Part shown: in pieces, positions 44,911 through 53,764 of the stretch
How positions within the stretch are numbered: the first letter of the stretch is position 1
How the letters are laid out: every line of letters starts with the position of its first letter
Assembly: GCF_040529185.1 (NCBI RefSeq)
Contig: NZ_CP159510.1
Span: 1,364,001-1,428,000 of the forward strand
DNA: 64,000 nt
DNA from: Sporolactobacillus sp. Y61
GTDB taxonomy: Bacteria > Bacillota > Bacilli > Bacillales > Sporolactobacillaceae
Direction of reading: 5' to 3'
Program-made: the position numbers and the translations under genes
The notes under the pieces: model-generated
The model's database searches: none
What the model was told of the DNA's origin: nothing
What the model saw: only the letters and a program-made list of their open reading frames with translations

Positions 44911-46191
44911 ATGAACATTGAGGATTACAGGCCATTCCTGAGTCCGGCACTGGCAAAGGCAACCGATCTCATTGTAGCAAGTGGAGAGGGCTGTTATCTG
45001 ACAGATATTCACGGCGAGCGCTATCTGGATTTTGTGCAGGGAATCGCTGTCAATGCGCTGGGACATGGCCATCCGAAAATTGTTGAGGCGATCAAGAAAC
45101 AGGCGGGAAAACTGATTCATGCTTCGTTCAATCTCGTCCATTATCCATCCACTCTGGAACTGGCCAGGCGGCTTGCTGCAGTGACACCGGGACGGCTGGA
45201 CTCGGTGTTTTTCTCAAATGGGGGTGCCGAGGCGATTGACGGGGCTTTGAAACTGGCCAGAGTTTTTACGAAAAGACCGGCGATTATCGCTTTTCAGGGG
45301 TCTTTTCATGGCCGGACACTGGGCGCACTTTCGGTGACGGGTTCGAAAGCGAAATACCGAAAATACGTCGAACCGATGGCGGGTCCCGTTTATTTTGCCC
45401 CTTATCCGTCAAAGGATCTGTGTCCGGACGGATTCAATACAGCACAGCGTACGGCCTATTGCCTGAATGAACTGGATCACCTGTTTGCGTATCTGATTGC
45501 GCCGGATCAGGTGGCGGCGATCATCATGGAGCCGGTTCAGGGAGAAGGAGGGTATGTGGTTCCGGAGAAAGCATTTGTTCAGGGCATTCGCGAGCGCTGC
45601 AGCCAGTACGGCATTCTGCTGATTATCGATGAAATACAGTCCGGCTACGGGCGCACAGGCCGGATGTTTGCAAGTGAACAGTTCGGGGTTGTGCCGGATA
45701 TCATGACGGTTGGAAAAGCGCTGGCGGGCGGGTTGCCGATGAGTGCGGTCGTTGCCTTACCGGAGATCATGGCGGAGTGGCACCCGGGAATGCATGGGAC
45801 GACGTTTGGCGGTCATCCGGTCAGTGCAGCTGCGGCACTAGCTGTCCTGGATGTTTTTCAGGAAGAAGATCTTTTAGACCATGTCCGAAAAATGGGCGGG
45901 TATCTGAAGAGCCGGCTGCTTGATCTGCAGCAAAAGTACACCTGCATCACCGATGTCCGCGGGCTGGGACTGATGCAGGCTATTGAATTTTCTCACCCGG
46001 ACGGAAGCCCGGCGCCAGATATGCTGTCACGCGTCAGGGCAGACTGCCTGAAGCGCAGACTTCTGACTCTTGGCTGCGGCGTCCATGAGAACGGGATGCG
46101 CTTCGCAACGCCGTTCAACATTAAAAAAGAAGAGATGGATCAGGGGCTATCGATTATCGACCGTGTTTTAAGCGGGATCTGTACGCATTGA
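44911..46191 (+). CDS. Class III aminotransferase (acetylornithine/GABA aminotransferase-like)
   Basis: 426 residues from ATG 44911, which has GGAGG 7 nt upstream; ATG 44905 is too close to it. PLP-enzyme motifs: VFFSNGGAEAIDGALKLAR, IAFQGSFHGRTLGALSVTGS, LLIIDEIQSGYGRTGRMFA and MTVGKALAGGLPMSAV with the Schiff-base Lys. It is closest in style to 4-aminobutyrate and acetylornithine aminotransferases; the amino donor is not decided by sequence. It overlaps the upstream region of the 2-hydroxyacid dehydrogenase gene closely, so transamination followed by reduction of a 2-oxo acid is a plausible joint function. Confidence 0.83.
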   Translation: MNIEDYRPFLSPALAKATDLIVASGEGCYLTDIHGERYLDFVQGIAVNALGHGHPKIVEAIKKQAGKLIHASFNLVHYPSTLELARRLAAVTPGRLDSVFFSNGGAEAIDGALKLARVFTKRPAIIAFQGSFHGRTLGALSVTGSKAKYRKYVEPMAGPVYFAPYPSKDLCPDGFNTAQRTAYCLNELDHLFAYLIAPDQVAAIIMEPVQGEGGYVVPEKAFVQGIRERCSQYGILLIIDEIQSGYGRTGRMFASEQFGVVPDIMTVGKALAGGLPMSAVVALPEIMAEWHPGMHGTTFGGHPVSAAAALAVLDVFQEEDLLDHVRKMGGYLKSRLLDLQQKYTCITDVRGLGLMQAIEFSHPDGSPAPDMLSRVRADCLKRRLLTLGCGVHENGMRFATPFNIKKEEMDQGLSIIDRVLSGICTH

Positions 46192-46205
46192 GAGGAGCAG
46201 CTCAG

Positions 46206-47192
46206 GTGAAGAAAAAAGTTCTCTACTATAATATTGATGATACGCTGGACTACGAACGGCAATTGCTTCGAGAATGGGCCATTCCGGATATCGAGCTCGT
46301 TGAAGTGAAGGATTATGAGAAGAAGAAAGATTTCGTCGACCATGCGCGGGACGCAGAGGGCGTGGTGGTTGAATATCAGCAGATCACGCGGGAAATACTT
46401 GCTCAGCTGCCGCGTCTGAAAATCGTCGCTCTTCAATCGATCGGTGTCGATCATGTCGATTTGCAGGCGGCAACGGATCACGGCGTCTGTGTCACCAACT
46501 GTCCCGGGTTCTGCTCAGAAGAAGTGGCGCTGCATGCAGTCGGGATGATGATTGATCTTGTTCGAAAAATTACCATGCATGACCGTTCTGTCCGGCGCGG
46601 GATGTGGAATCCGCTGTATGGTTATAAAACGTACCGGCTGTCTGGAAGGACAGTGGGCCTGTATTTCTTTGGCAGTATTCCCCAGGCGATGATGCCGATG
46701 CTGCGTGCGCTACAGGTCCGCGTCCTTGTGTATGCTCCGACGAAAAGCCGGGCATTCCTGAGGCGTTTTGGTGCGGAAAAAGTCGAAACATTTGATGAAC
46801 TGCTGATGCAATCGGATATTCTTTCGCTGCACTGCCCGCTGATCCCCGCAACGACGCACTTGATTTCAGAAAGAGAACTCAAAATGATGAAAGGGAGTGC
46901 TTTTCTCGTCAATACATCCCGGGGCAGGGTGGTGGATGAAGCGGCGCTTGCCGAAGCCATCCGGGAAGGTGAAATCAGGGCAGCAGCCGTTGATGTGATT
47001 GAAGATGAAATGACTGAAAAAAGCCCGCTTTTTGCCCTCGAAAATACCGTCATCACGCCTCACTCTGCCTTCGTCTCAGAAGATTCATTTTACAGCGCCC
47101 GGAAAATAGCCTTGCAGCAACTGGTCCGGCGATTGCATAAACAGGAAAGACCTGCTAATCTTGTTAATCAGGATATCATTATTCAGGGATAG
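46206..47192 (+). CDS. D-2-hydroxyacid dehydrogenase-like protein with a degenerate NAD-binding loop
   Basis: 328 residues from GTG 46206, with AGAGGAG 8 nt upstream. Family landmarks: LKIVALQSIGVDHVDLQAAT, LVNTSRGRVVDEAALAEAI (catalytic Arg), AVDVIEDEM (Glu) and NTVITPHSAFVSEDSF (His). The usual Rossmann loop GxGxxGxxxA reads FFGSIPQAM: the first and third glycines are Phe and Pro. Cofactor binding may therefore be altered. The remaining active-site residues are intact, so it is not obviously dead. It is coupled to the preceding aminotransferase. Confidence 0.8.
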   Translation: MKKKVLYYNIDDTLDYERQLLREWAIPDIELVEVKDYEKKKDFVDHARDAEGVVVEYQQITREILAQLPRLKIVALQSIGVDHVDLQAATDHGVCVTNCPGFCSEEVALHAVGMMIDLVRKITMHDRSVRRGMWNPLYGYKTYRLSGRTVGLYFFGSIPQAMMPMLRALQVRVLVYAPTKSRAFLRRFGAEKVETFDELLMQSDILSLHCPLIPATTHLISERELKMMKGSAFLVNTSRGRVVDEAALAEAIREGEIRAAAVDVIEDEMTEKSPLFALENTVITPHSAFVSEDSFYSARKIALQQLVRRLHKQERPANLVNQDIIIQG

Positions 47193-47242
47193 GTTCAGAG
47201 ACGAATCGCCTGTTGATCGCGCGCATACAAAGGAGAATTATT

Positions 47243-47788
47243 ATGTCATTTTTTACGTTACATGTTGCCGGTGTCACGCGGCATCTGCCTGTGATACAAA
47301 TTTCGGATACGCTTTCCATTGCAAGTTTTGTCATTCTCGGTGATGCCGAGCTGGTCGTTCATGCAGCTGCAGAATTAAAGAAAAAGCTTCCGGAAGCAGA
47401 TTACCTGCTCACAGCGGAAGCAAAAGGGATTCCTCTCGCCCAGGAGTTGTCCCGGATTATGGGGATGAAACGTTATTTTGTTGCCAGAAAAAGTATCAAG
47501 CCTTACATGGCAGAGCCCTTTGTCACGGAAGTCCGCTCGATGACCACGCAGAAAAAGCAGATTCTCTGTCTTGATCGGGCGGAAGCCGGTCTGATCAGGG
47601 ACAGGCGTATTCTGATCATTGATGACGTGATCAGCACCGGTGAATCGATTCAGGCACTGGAATTGCTCGTCCGTGAAGCCGGCGGGCAGGTTGCTGGAAA
47701 GGCAGCGATTCTTGCCGAAGGTCAGGCAGCTGAGCGGAGCGACATTATCTATCTGGAAAAACTGCCGGTCTTTCCGGTTGCGGATTAA
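47243..47788 (+). CDS. Purine-type phosphoribosyltransferase (adenine PRT-like)
   Basis: 181 residues from ATG 47243, preceded by AAGGAG at 8 nt; a GTG- or ATG-initiated extension to 47213 is less likely. The PRPP-binding loop is RILIIDDVISTGESIQALEL. The N-terminal half contains YLLTAEAKGIPLAQELSRIM and GMKRYFVARKSIKPYM, like adenine and xanthine phosphoribosyltransferases. It would convert a free base plus PRPP to the nucleotide. Its end overlaps the end of the convergent nucleoside hydrolase gene by 4 nt; together they suggest nucleoside salvage. Confidence 0.85.
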   Translation: MSFFTLHVAGVTRHLPVIQISDTLSIASFVILGDAELVVHAAAELKKKLPEADYLLTAEAKGIPLAQELSRIMGMKRYFVARKSIKPYMAEPFVTEVRSMTTQKKQILCLDRAEAGLIRDRRILIIDDVISTGESIQALELLVREAGGQVAGKAAILAEGQAAERSDIIYLEKLPVFPVAD

Positions 47789-48721
47789 GCCTTTTTGGCC
47801 AGCTCAATCAGTGACGACCAGAAGGACCGGGTATCGACATCGTAGACAACCTCAACAGGGCGACCGTCTTCAACGGGTTCGATTCTGCCCTGGCAGGGTT
47901 CTCCAACATGGACACGGGTCAGGGCTTTTTTCGTCCTGACAAGTTCCGGATATCCGGCAGCCATCGTGGTCAGTACATCCCACAGATAGTACGTGGCGTT
48001 ATTTTCAAAATGAATCAGCGGCGGAACGGATGCGTAACATTGGCCGATAAAATCCAGACCTGTATATTTTCTAAGCGATGCCCACTGATTGCGAATGGGA
48101 AGAGTCAGCGGGACCTGACTGGTACTTTCAAGGGCGACCATTTTAATTTTCAGGCTGCTCTGCCAGACGCGGGCCACGGCTTCAGGGTCCCAGAACGCGT
48201 TCCTCTGCCGATCCGTCATGTTCAGGTTCCTGGACATTGCCCACCGGATTCAGGGTGCCGCCCATCCAGATCAGCTGGTCTGTTTTTTCTTCAATGTCCG
48301 GCGCCTGATCGAGTGCGCGTGCCAGATCAGTCAGCGGGCCGGTACAGAGTATGGTTGTCGGCTCCGGATGGTTTCGAATCTCCTGAATCAGATGTTCATG
48401 CGCGGGGAGCGGGCTGACCGGGGCTTCCATCTTTCCTGATTCATTCAAAACAGGCAGGGCATTGACGTAGAAGGAACGCAGGCGCCATTCTTTGGGAAAG
48501 GGATGCACGCCCCTTGAGTTCGAGCGGGCGACTTCCGTCTTTTTCCGGGCAAATTGGTCAATGATTTTCCGGCTGGCTTCAATGCCCGGTGACAGATAGC
48601 CATCTGCGGGGATGACCGATACGCCGCTGAGTGTCACATGTTCCATCTGAGTCAGTAAAAAAAGCGAAACAAGGTCATCAACATCTGTATCATGGATAAA
48701 GTAAATCGTCCTGTTTTTCAT
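47785..48721 (-). pseudogene. Inosine-uridine nucleoside hydrolase gene with one frameshift
   Basis: N-terminal frame from ATG 48721: IYFIHDTDVDDLVSLFLLTQ has the Asp cluster of the nucleoside hydrolase metal site, and PTTILCTGPLTDLARALDQA and LIWMGGTLNP follow. After EPEHDGSAE the frame is lost. The other frame resumes NAFWDPEAVARVWQSSL and runs to TAA at 47785. The family sequence E-x-N-x-x-x-D-P needs two bases added (or one removed) near 48202. Repaired length would be about 311, normal for the family. The break is not in a homopolymer, so it may be real. The enzyme would cut ribonucleosides to base and ribose. Confidence 0.78.
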
Positions 48722-48808
48722 GATGAGGCATCTCCTGTTCGTTATCGATTATAGATAGGAAAAACAACGATGGAACCTGCCCATCGCTGTCTTAATAGTG
48801 CAGAAAAC

Positions 48809-49893
48809 TTATTTTTTGGGCAATGAAGAGAGATAATCTGCATACTCCTTATCCGTTGACGGAACCGTGATGTCGCCGTCAATAATCTTTTGCTGATAAT
48901 CTTTCACCTGATCAAGAATCTCCGGTTTCACATTTTCTGTGGTCGGGGCGATCCCTACGCCTTTTTCCTTCAATCCGTACTCAAGGATCTGACCCCCGGG
49001 AAGTTGCCCTTCTTCGACTTTGAAGAAGCATCGTAAATCGCCTGATCCACGCGTTTCACCATGGAAGTCAGGGTCACATTTTCCGGAAGCCCTTCTTCAT
49101 GCTGATCCCGGTCCACTCCGATAACCCAGACGTTCTTCCCGTCCTTTTTGAGAGATTTGGCTTCGGTGAAGACGCCGTTTCCGGTATCGCCGGCAGAAGC
49201 GTAAATAATGTCTGCGCCTTTTGTATAGAGCGTCTGGGCGATCGCACGGCCCTTATCCGGTGCATCAAAGGCGCCAGCATACTGGGCGTAAATTTCAGCG
49301 TCCGGATTAGCGGCTTTAACACCGGCTTTAAATCCGTTTTCGAATTTTTTGATCAGTGCGGAATCAACGCCGCCGATAAAGCCCACTTTATTGGTTTTCG
49401 TTGTTAGCCCGGCGACCACACCGACAAGGAAGGAGCCCTGCTGTTCCTTAAACGTCAGATTAGCCACATTTTTCAGGGGCTTGTTATTTTTGTCCACTGC
49501 AACACTGTCAACCAGTGCAAAATGAGCATCAGGACTCTGCTGCGCGATTTTTTGTATATCGCTCTGCATCTGGAAGCCGATCGCAATGATTAAGTTATAT
49601 TTCTGATTGATTAATTCATGCAGATTCGGTGAAAAGTCACTCGGCTGGCTGGATTCCAGGTATTTCACATCAGATCCGGTCTTCAGATCGTTATCTTCAG
49701 CGAACTTTTTCATACCTTCCCATGAGGACTGATTAAAGGATTTGTCGTCAACGCCGCCGATGCCGGTGACCATGGCAACTCTGAACGTGTCCTCTTTAGT
49801 TGAACTGCCTGCCCCGCTCCTGTTTCCACAGCCGGAAAGCGCGGCAGCGATGATCAAAACGGCTGAAAGCAGTACTGCGATTTTCTTTAACAA
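48809..49893 (-). pseudogene. BMP-family nucleoside-binding lipoprotein gene with one frameshift
   Basis: The start is TTG 49893 with AGGAGGG about 7 nt upstream. A lipoprotein signal follows: KKIAVLLSAVLIIAAALSGC with the lipobox Cys at residue about 21. The BMP/Med domain contains VTGIGGVDDKSFNQSSWEGM, VGFIGGVDSALIKKFENGFK and YASAGDTGNGVF. The frame breaks at NFPG and resumes as GQILEYGLKEKGVGIAP to TAA 48809. One base added to the C run at 48993-48997 restores it. Such lipoproteins feed purine nucleosides to ABC importers. No ATPase or permease gene is near, so it may serve a transporter encoded elsewhere. Confidence 0.82.
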
Positions 49894-50219
49894 GGAAAAC
49901 CCTCCTGAAATGAAATATGTAGTTATAAAGTAACTATAACGTATCAATAGGTAAAATGGAACAGAAAATACAGGAAAAAACGAATAATATAAATCAGATC
50001 GGCTTTCTTCGTTCGGAATTTGCCACGCATGAACGGGCAGTACCCCCCCCCGCCTCCGGGCCATGAGGGAAAACGACCAGGCGCGGGTGGACGTTTCGCT
50101 TTATTCCGGGGAGCAGTCCGGCAGATCAGCGGGATATCCGTTTCAGTATGGAACGTGGATCATTTTTTTATTCCCGCCTGTGCCGGTCTGAGGTAAAATA
50201 AGGATAAGGAGGCAAAAAA
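49894..50219. other. Intergenic region between divergent bmp-type and M42 peptidase genes
   Basis: 326 bp with no supported gene. It contains the ribosome site of each flanking gene and a 9-base C run near 50043-50051 that is prone to sequencing slippage. No strong hairpin or operator was recognised. Confidence 0.5.
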
Positions 50220-51292
50220 ATGGATAAGAAGCGTTCCTTGCAATTAATAGAAAAACTCTCAAACGCAAACGGCGTGTCGGGGTTTGAAGATGAAGTTGTC
50301 CACCTTTTCTCAGAAGCTGTAAAGGATCTGGGCGAAGTAACAGAAGACCCCATGCGTAATGTTTATGTCAGGCGCAGGGGAACACCGGGCATCGTCCGGT
50401 TGTTCAGCTGGACGCGCACAGTGACGAAGTGGGGTTCATGGTACAGGCAATCAAGCCGAACGGAACCCTCCGTTTTGTGACGATTGGCAGCTGGGCTCCA
50501 GTGAATATTCCGGCACATAAGGTGCGGGTACGTAACAGGGATGGTGTCTATCTTCCGGCGATTATCACCAGTATACCGCCACATTTTATGACTGCTGAAC
50601 AGAAAAAGGCTGTACCGAAGATCTCCGATATGGCGATCGATGTCGGTGCGACGTCTGCGGAAGAAGTAAAAAATCAATTTAAGATTGATATCGGCGCCCC
50701 TGTTGTGCCTGATGTGCGTTTCGAATATCTTGATCATCGTGATGTGATGCTGGGTAAAGCTTTCGATAACAGGATCGGCACCGCATGTCTTGCCGATACC
50801 TTGCGTGAACTGGACGGGCAGGATCTTGATGTCGATATTGTTGCCTCCTTATCTGCACAGGAAGAGGTAGGTGAACGCGGGGCACAGGTCACGGTGAAAA
50901 AGATTCAGCCGGATCTGTCGATCGTTTTTGAAGGGCCGCCTGCCGACGATACATTTTCTCCGGAGTATATGATTCAGACCGGCATGAAGCGTGGACCGAT
51001 GCTGCGTGACCGGGATACCTCGATCATCGTTAACCCACGGTTCCAGAAATACGTCCTGGACAGGGCCGGTGCGAAAGGGATTAAAGCACAACGCGCGGTC
51101 CGGACCGGAGGCGGTAACGACGGGGCAGTGATCAACCTGTATTCAGGCGCACCAACTATTGTCCTCGGGATTCCGGTCCGGTATGCCCATACGCCGTATA
51201 GCTATGTTGCTTTTGAAGACTATGTGTCGGCACTGAAGCTGACAGTTGACGTGCTGAAGTCACTGAATGCGGAAGTGATTGGCCGTTTTTAG
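50220..51292 (+). pseudogene. M42-family aminopeptidase gene with one frameshift
   Basis: ATG 50220 follows AAGGAGG at 7 nt. The first frame, LIEKLSNANGVSGFEDEVVH, is the normal start of M42 glutamyl/deblocking aminopeptidases. It is lost after the GGGG run at 50377-50380. Adding one G gives RGNTGHRPVVQLDAHSDEVG, the metal-binding HxD motif, in frame with the rest: MLGKAFDNRIGTACLADTL, LSAQEEVGERGAQVT, GGGNDGAVINLYSGAPTI and PVRYAHTPYSY. The repaired protein is about 357 residues, typical for the cobalt/zinc aminopeptidases that trim peptides in the cytoplasm. Confidence 0.83.
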
Positions 51293-51386
51293 TTGAAAAA
51301 CGTTATGACGTGCATGTTGGGGTATATTCATATTAAAATAGAGTAAAGCAACAGGAATTCAATTATTTAGAAAGGAGATTCTTATC

Positions 51387-51872
51387 ATGGCAAAAGTAGA
51401 AAGTTTTACTCTTGATCATACAAAAGTCAAAGCGCCTTATGTCCGGCTGATCAGTACGGAAAAAGGACCCAGGGGCGATGAGATTCAGAATTACGACCTG
51501 CGCCTTGTTCAGCCGAATGCCAATGCCATTCCAACAGCAGGCATTCATACGATTGAACATATGCTGGCCAGTCTGCTGCGTGATCGTCTGGACGGCGTGA
51601 TTGACTGCTCACCGTTCGGCTGCCGGACAGGGTTTCATCTGATTCTCTGGGGCGAACATCAGCCTGACGATGTCGCCAAAGCATTGAAGGGGGCTCTCGA
51701 ATTCATTGCCGGCCCGGCCACATGGGATGACGTGCAGGGGACAACGATTGAAAGCTGTGGCAACTATCGTGATCATTCACTTTTTTCCGCTAAGGAATGG
51801 TCAAAGAAGATCCTTGCAGAAGGAATCAGCTCCGACCCCTTTGAACGTAAAGTCGTAACAGAATCCCTGTAA
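51387..51872 (+). CDS. luxS: S-ribosylhomocysteine lyase (AI-2 synthase)
   Basis: 161 residues with the LuxS zinc site [15 protein letters not shown] (HxxEH) and the third ligand Cys in [27 protein letters not shown] contains the catalytic Cys. It cleaves S-ribosylhomocysteine to homocysteine and DPD, the precursor of autoinducer-2, in the activated methyl cycle. AGAAAGGAGA precedes the ATG. It appears to be monocistronic, ending at the bidirectional terminator 33 bp downstream. Confidence 0.97.
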   Translation: MAKVESFTLDHTKVKAPYVRLISTEKGPRGDEIQNYDLRLVQPNANAIPTAGIHTIEHMLASLLRDRLDGVIDCSPFGCRTGFHLILWGEHQPDDVAKALKGALEFIAGPATWDDVQGTTIESCGNYRDHSLFSAKEWSKKILAEGISSDPFERKVVTESL

Positions 51873-51904
51873 AAAGGGTGAAGGTATATCTCTCATAACC
51901 GAAG

Positions 51905-51950
51905 AAAAGTCCGGAAGACCGTTTTGTTCCCGTCTTCCGGACTTTTCTTT
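51905..51950. terminator. Bidirectional intrinsic terminator of luxS and the chemoreceptor gene
   Basis: Perfect 15-bp stem: AAAAGTCCGGAAGAC (51905-51919) with GTCTTCCGGACTTTT (51932-51946), 12-nt loop, and T-tracts in both directions. It lies between two convergent genes. Confidence 0.9.
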
Positions 51951-51981
51951 TACCCCCGTACCTGCTTGCGAAACAGTATGG

Positions 51982-53328
51982 TTAAGCTTTTGTTTGTCCC
52001 TTAACTTTAAATGAGGCGGCTATTTTCTTCAGATCATCTGCAATATCAGAAAGGTCCGCGGCCTGCCCGGCAACACTTTCAGCCACTGCTGTCTGTTCCT
52101 GCGTTTCGGCTGAGAGGGTCTGGGTATGTGACGAAGTATTGTTCGCCATCTCTTCGATGGTATGGAAAGACGATGCCGTATTAAATGAAGCAATCGATAT
52201 TTTATTGACCTCCTGATCCATTTTTTTAATATTTTCGCTGGTTTGTAATACATAGCTTTCAATTTCCCTGAATGATGAACCGGCATGATCAACCAAATTC
52301 ATTCCATCATCGATCTGCGTGACTTCATTCTTCATCGCATGGGCAATCTGCAGGATTTCGTGGCGGATGGTATCGAGAATTTCATGAATCTGTCTGGCAG
52401 ATACAGACGATTGATCAGCCAGTTTGCCGATTTCGTGGGCGACAACAGAAAATCCTTTGCCATGTTCCCCGGCGCGGGCAGCCTCAATCGATGCATTTAA
52501 TGAAAGCATCTGGGTTTCATCCGCGATGGCGTTAATCGACTGGATCATCTGATTAATGTTCTCAGACTGACTGCTGAGTACCCGGACAAGCTCCGACAAT
52601 TCAGAGATTGTCTGCCTGATCTGGCGCATCTGTTGGGTGGCACGGGTCATTTCTTTCTGACCGGACTGTACGGTATGGACGGAGACTTTCGACTTGTCGG
52701 CAAGCTTGAGCGAATCCTGCGTAATCGACGCGATGGCTATATTGATTTCATCGGTCTCTTTTTTCACGCTGCTCACCTGACGCACCTGATGATCGGCAGC
52801 CTCAGCGACTTCCTGCAGCGAGCGGGCCATGTCGATGGATGCCTTTTTATTTTGCCCGGAAGATGCAGTCAGCTGACCGGACGAGACGGACACCGACACA
52901 GAACGACGGAGAATGTCCTCAATAATCTGATTCAGAGACTGGATCATTTGATTGATGCTGCTTCTCATCAGTCCGAATTCGTGGTTGGTTGTGACATTGT
53001 CGTCCAGATCCTGTGAAAGATCATGACGGCTCACGGCCCGGGTTACGGCGATGAAACGATCCATCGGACGCAGGAAGATGATTTTACAGGCAAACCAGAC
53101 AATCAGAGAAAGAATGACAATGGCCAGAAAAGCGATAAGCCCCATTTTGAGAAGGATCATCATCATTTGTCCGGACTGGCGTATTTCCGGAATCGCCCTT
53201 AAATCAAGGTAAACGGATGTGAAGAGAAACACATCAGGAATGATGACGATAGCCGCGACCATGAGCAGAAACAGCGTACGTATATGAAAAGAAAATGCGA
53301 ACTGAATACAGCGACGGAAGAAATTCAC
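51982..53328 (-). CDS. Methyl-accepting chemotaxis protein with a minimal extracellular domain
   Basis: 448 residues from GTG 53328 (AGGAGG about 9 nt upstream). Two membrane helices (LFLLMVAAIVIIPDVFLF and IAFLAIVILSLIVWFACKII) are separated by only about 20 residues, so there is no classical extracellular sensor domain. A HAMP-like segment (RPMDRFIAVTRAVSRHDLSQ) follows, then the signalling hairpin with IADETQMLSLNASIEAARAG and EHGKGFSVVAHEIGKLADQS. It signals to CheA/CheW. The stimulus may be sensed in the membrane or through a partner. It diverges from norB. Confidence 0.9.
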   Translation of the reverse strand: MNFFRRCIQFAFSFHIRTLFLLMVAAIVIIPDVFLFTSVYLDLRAIPEIRQSGQMMMILLKMGLIAFLAIVILSLIVWFACKIIFLRPMDRFIAVTRAVSRHDLSQDLDDNVTTNHEFGLMRSSINQMIQSLNQIIEDILRRSVSVSVSSGQLTASSGQNKKASIDMARSLQEVAEAADHQVRQVSSVKKETDEINIAIASITQDSLKLADKSKVSVHTVQSGQKEMTRATQQMRQIRQTISELSELVRVLSSQSENINQMIQSINAIADETQMLSLNASIEAARAGEHGKGFSVVAHEIGKLADQSSVSARQIHEILDTIRHEILQIAHAMKNEVTQIDDGMNLVDHAGSSFREIESYVLQTSENIKKMDQEVNKISIASFNTASSFHTIEEMANNTSSHTQTLSAETQEQTAVAESVAGQAADLSDIADDLKKIAASFKVKGQTKA

Positions 53329-53451
53329 AAAAACCTGCCTCCTGGTTTTTCTCCATATATAATAGAAGAAAATAATATCCAGAGTGATTATCGGCAGGTT
53401 TCTCTTACTGTTTAAGCGTTTGCAAGATGTAAAAAGGTGTTGGCTTATAGT

Positions 53452-53541
53452 GACTCATCGCTGTTCACCTGCTTTCGATAGTTTCCTCAAATCCTATTGT
53501 GCAGGGAAGGCTCAGGGAAGGCTCAGCGATGAGTCTTTTTT
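53452..53541 (+). terminator. Long hairpin with terminal T-tract and internal direct repeat
   Basis: GACTCATCGCTG (53452-53463) pairs perfectly with CAGCGATGAGTC (53524-53535) around a 60-nt loop; TTTTTT follows directly. The loop holds a tandem 11-bp repeat CAGGGAAGGCT (53502-53512 and 53513-53523). It may be a terminator with an elaborate loop or a small terminated RNA. No gene just upstream on the plus strand needs it. Confidence 0.5.
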
Positions 53542-53589
53542 ATCTTCTAAGTGTTGCACTTAAAGTGTAATTCAAGGAGAAAGAAAAAA

Positions 53590-53603
53590 TTGATCTAAAT
53601 CAA
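53590..53603. promoter_or_regulatory. FNR-like box 1 upstream of norB
   Basis: TTGAT-CTAA-ATCAA matches the TTGAT-N4-ATCAA consensus of FNR/DNR-type CRP-family regulators exactly. It lies 162 bp before norB. Confidence 0.6.
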
Positions 53604-53628
53604 AACTACTAAATTCTACAATTTTGTT

Positions 53629-53642
53629 AACATACGTATGTT
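53629..53642. promoter_or_regulatory. 14-bp palindrome upstream of norB
   Basis: AACATACGTATGTT is a perfect palindrome centred between the two FNR-like boxes. It is a candidate repressor operator; the cognate regulator is unknown. Confidence 0.45.
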
Positions 53643-53654
53643 GTAAGCCAAAAC

Positions 53655-53668
53655 TTGATTTCTATCAA
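53655..53668. promoter_or_regulatory. FNR-like box 2 upstream of norB
   Basis: TTGAT-TTCT-ATCAA, a second perfect match to TTGAT-N4-ATCAA, 97 bp before norB. With flanking AAAAC and GTTTTTTTT it could also fold as a short terminator, so its role is less certain than box 1. Confidence 0.5.
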
Positions 53669-53764
53669 GTTTTTTTTAAATGACATCGCTCACAATGGAT
53701 CTTGGAGTGGGAACTATTAAACAATAATTTACGTTCGTAGATAGATATGAAAGGAGAATGAAGG

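Larger units (their letters stand above)
53329..53764. promoter_or_regulatory. Regulatory region between the chemoreceptor gene and norB
   Basis: A 436-bp gene-free gap. It contains a structured terminator-like element (53452-53541), two perfect FNR-like boxes and a 14-bp palindrome, each annotated separately. The stretch 53560-53764 is strikingly AT-rich. GAAAGGAG (53750-53757) serves norB. Confidence 0.6.
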
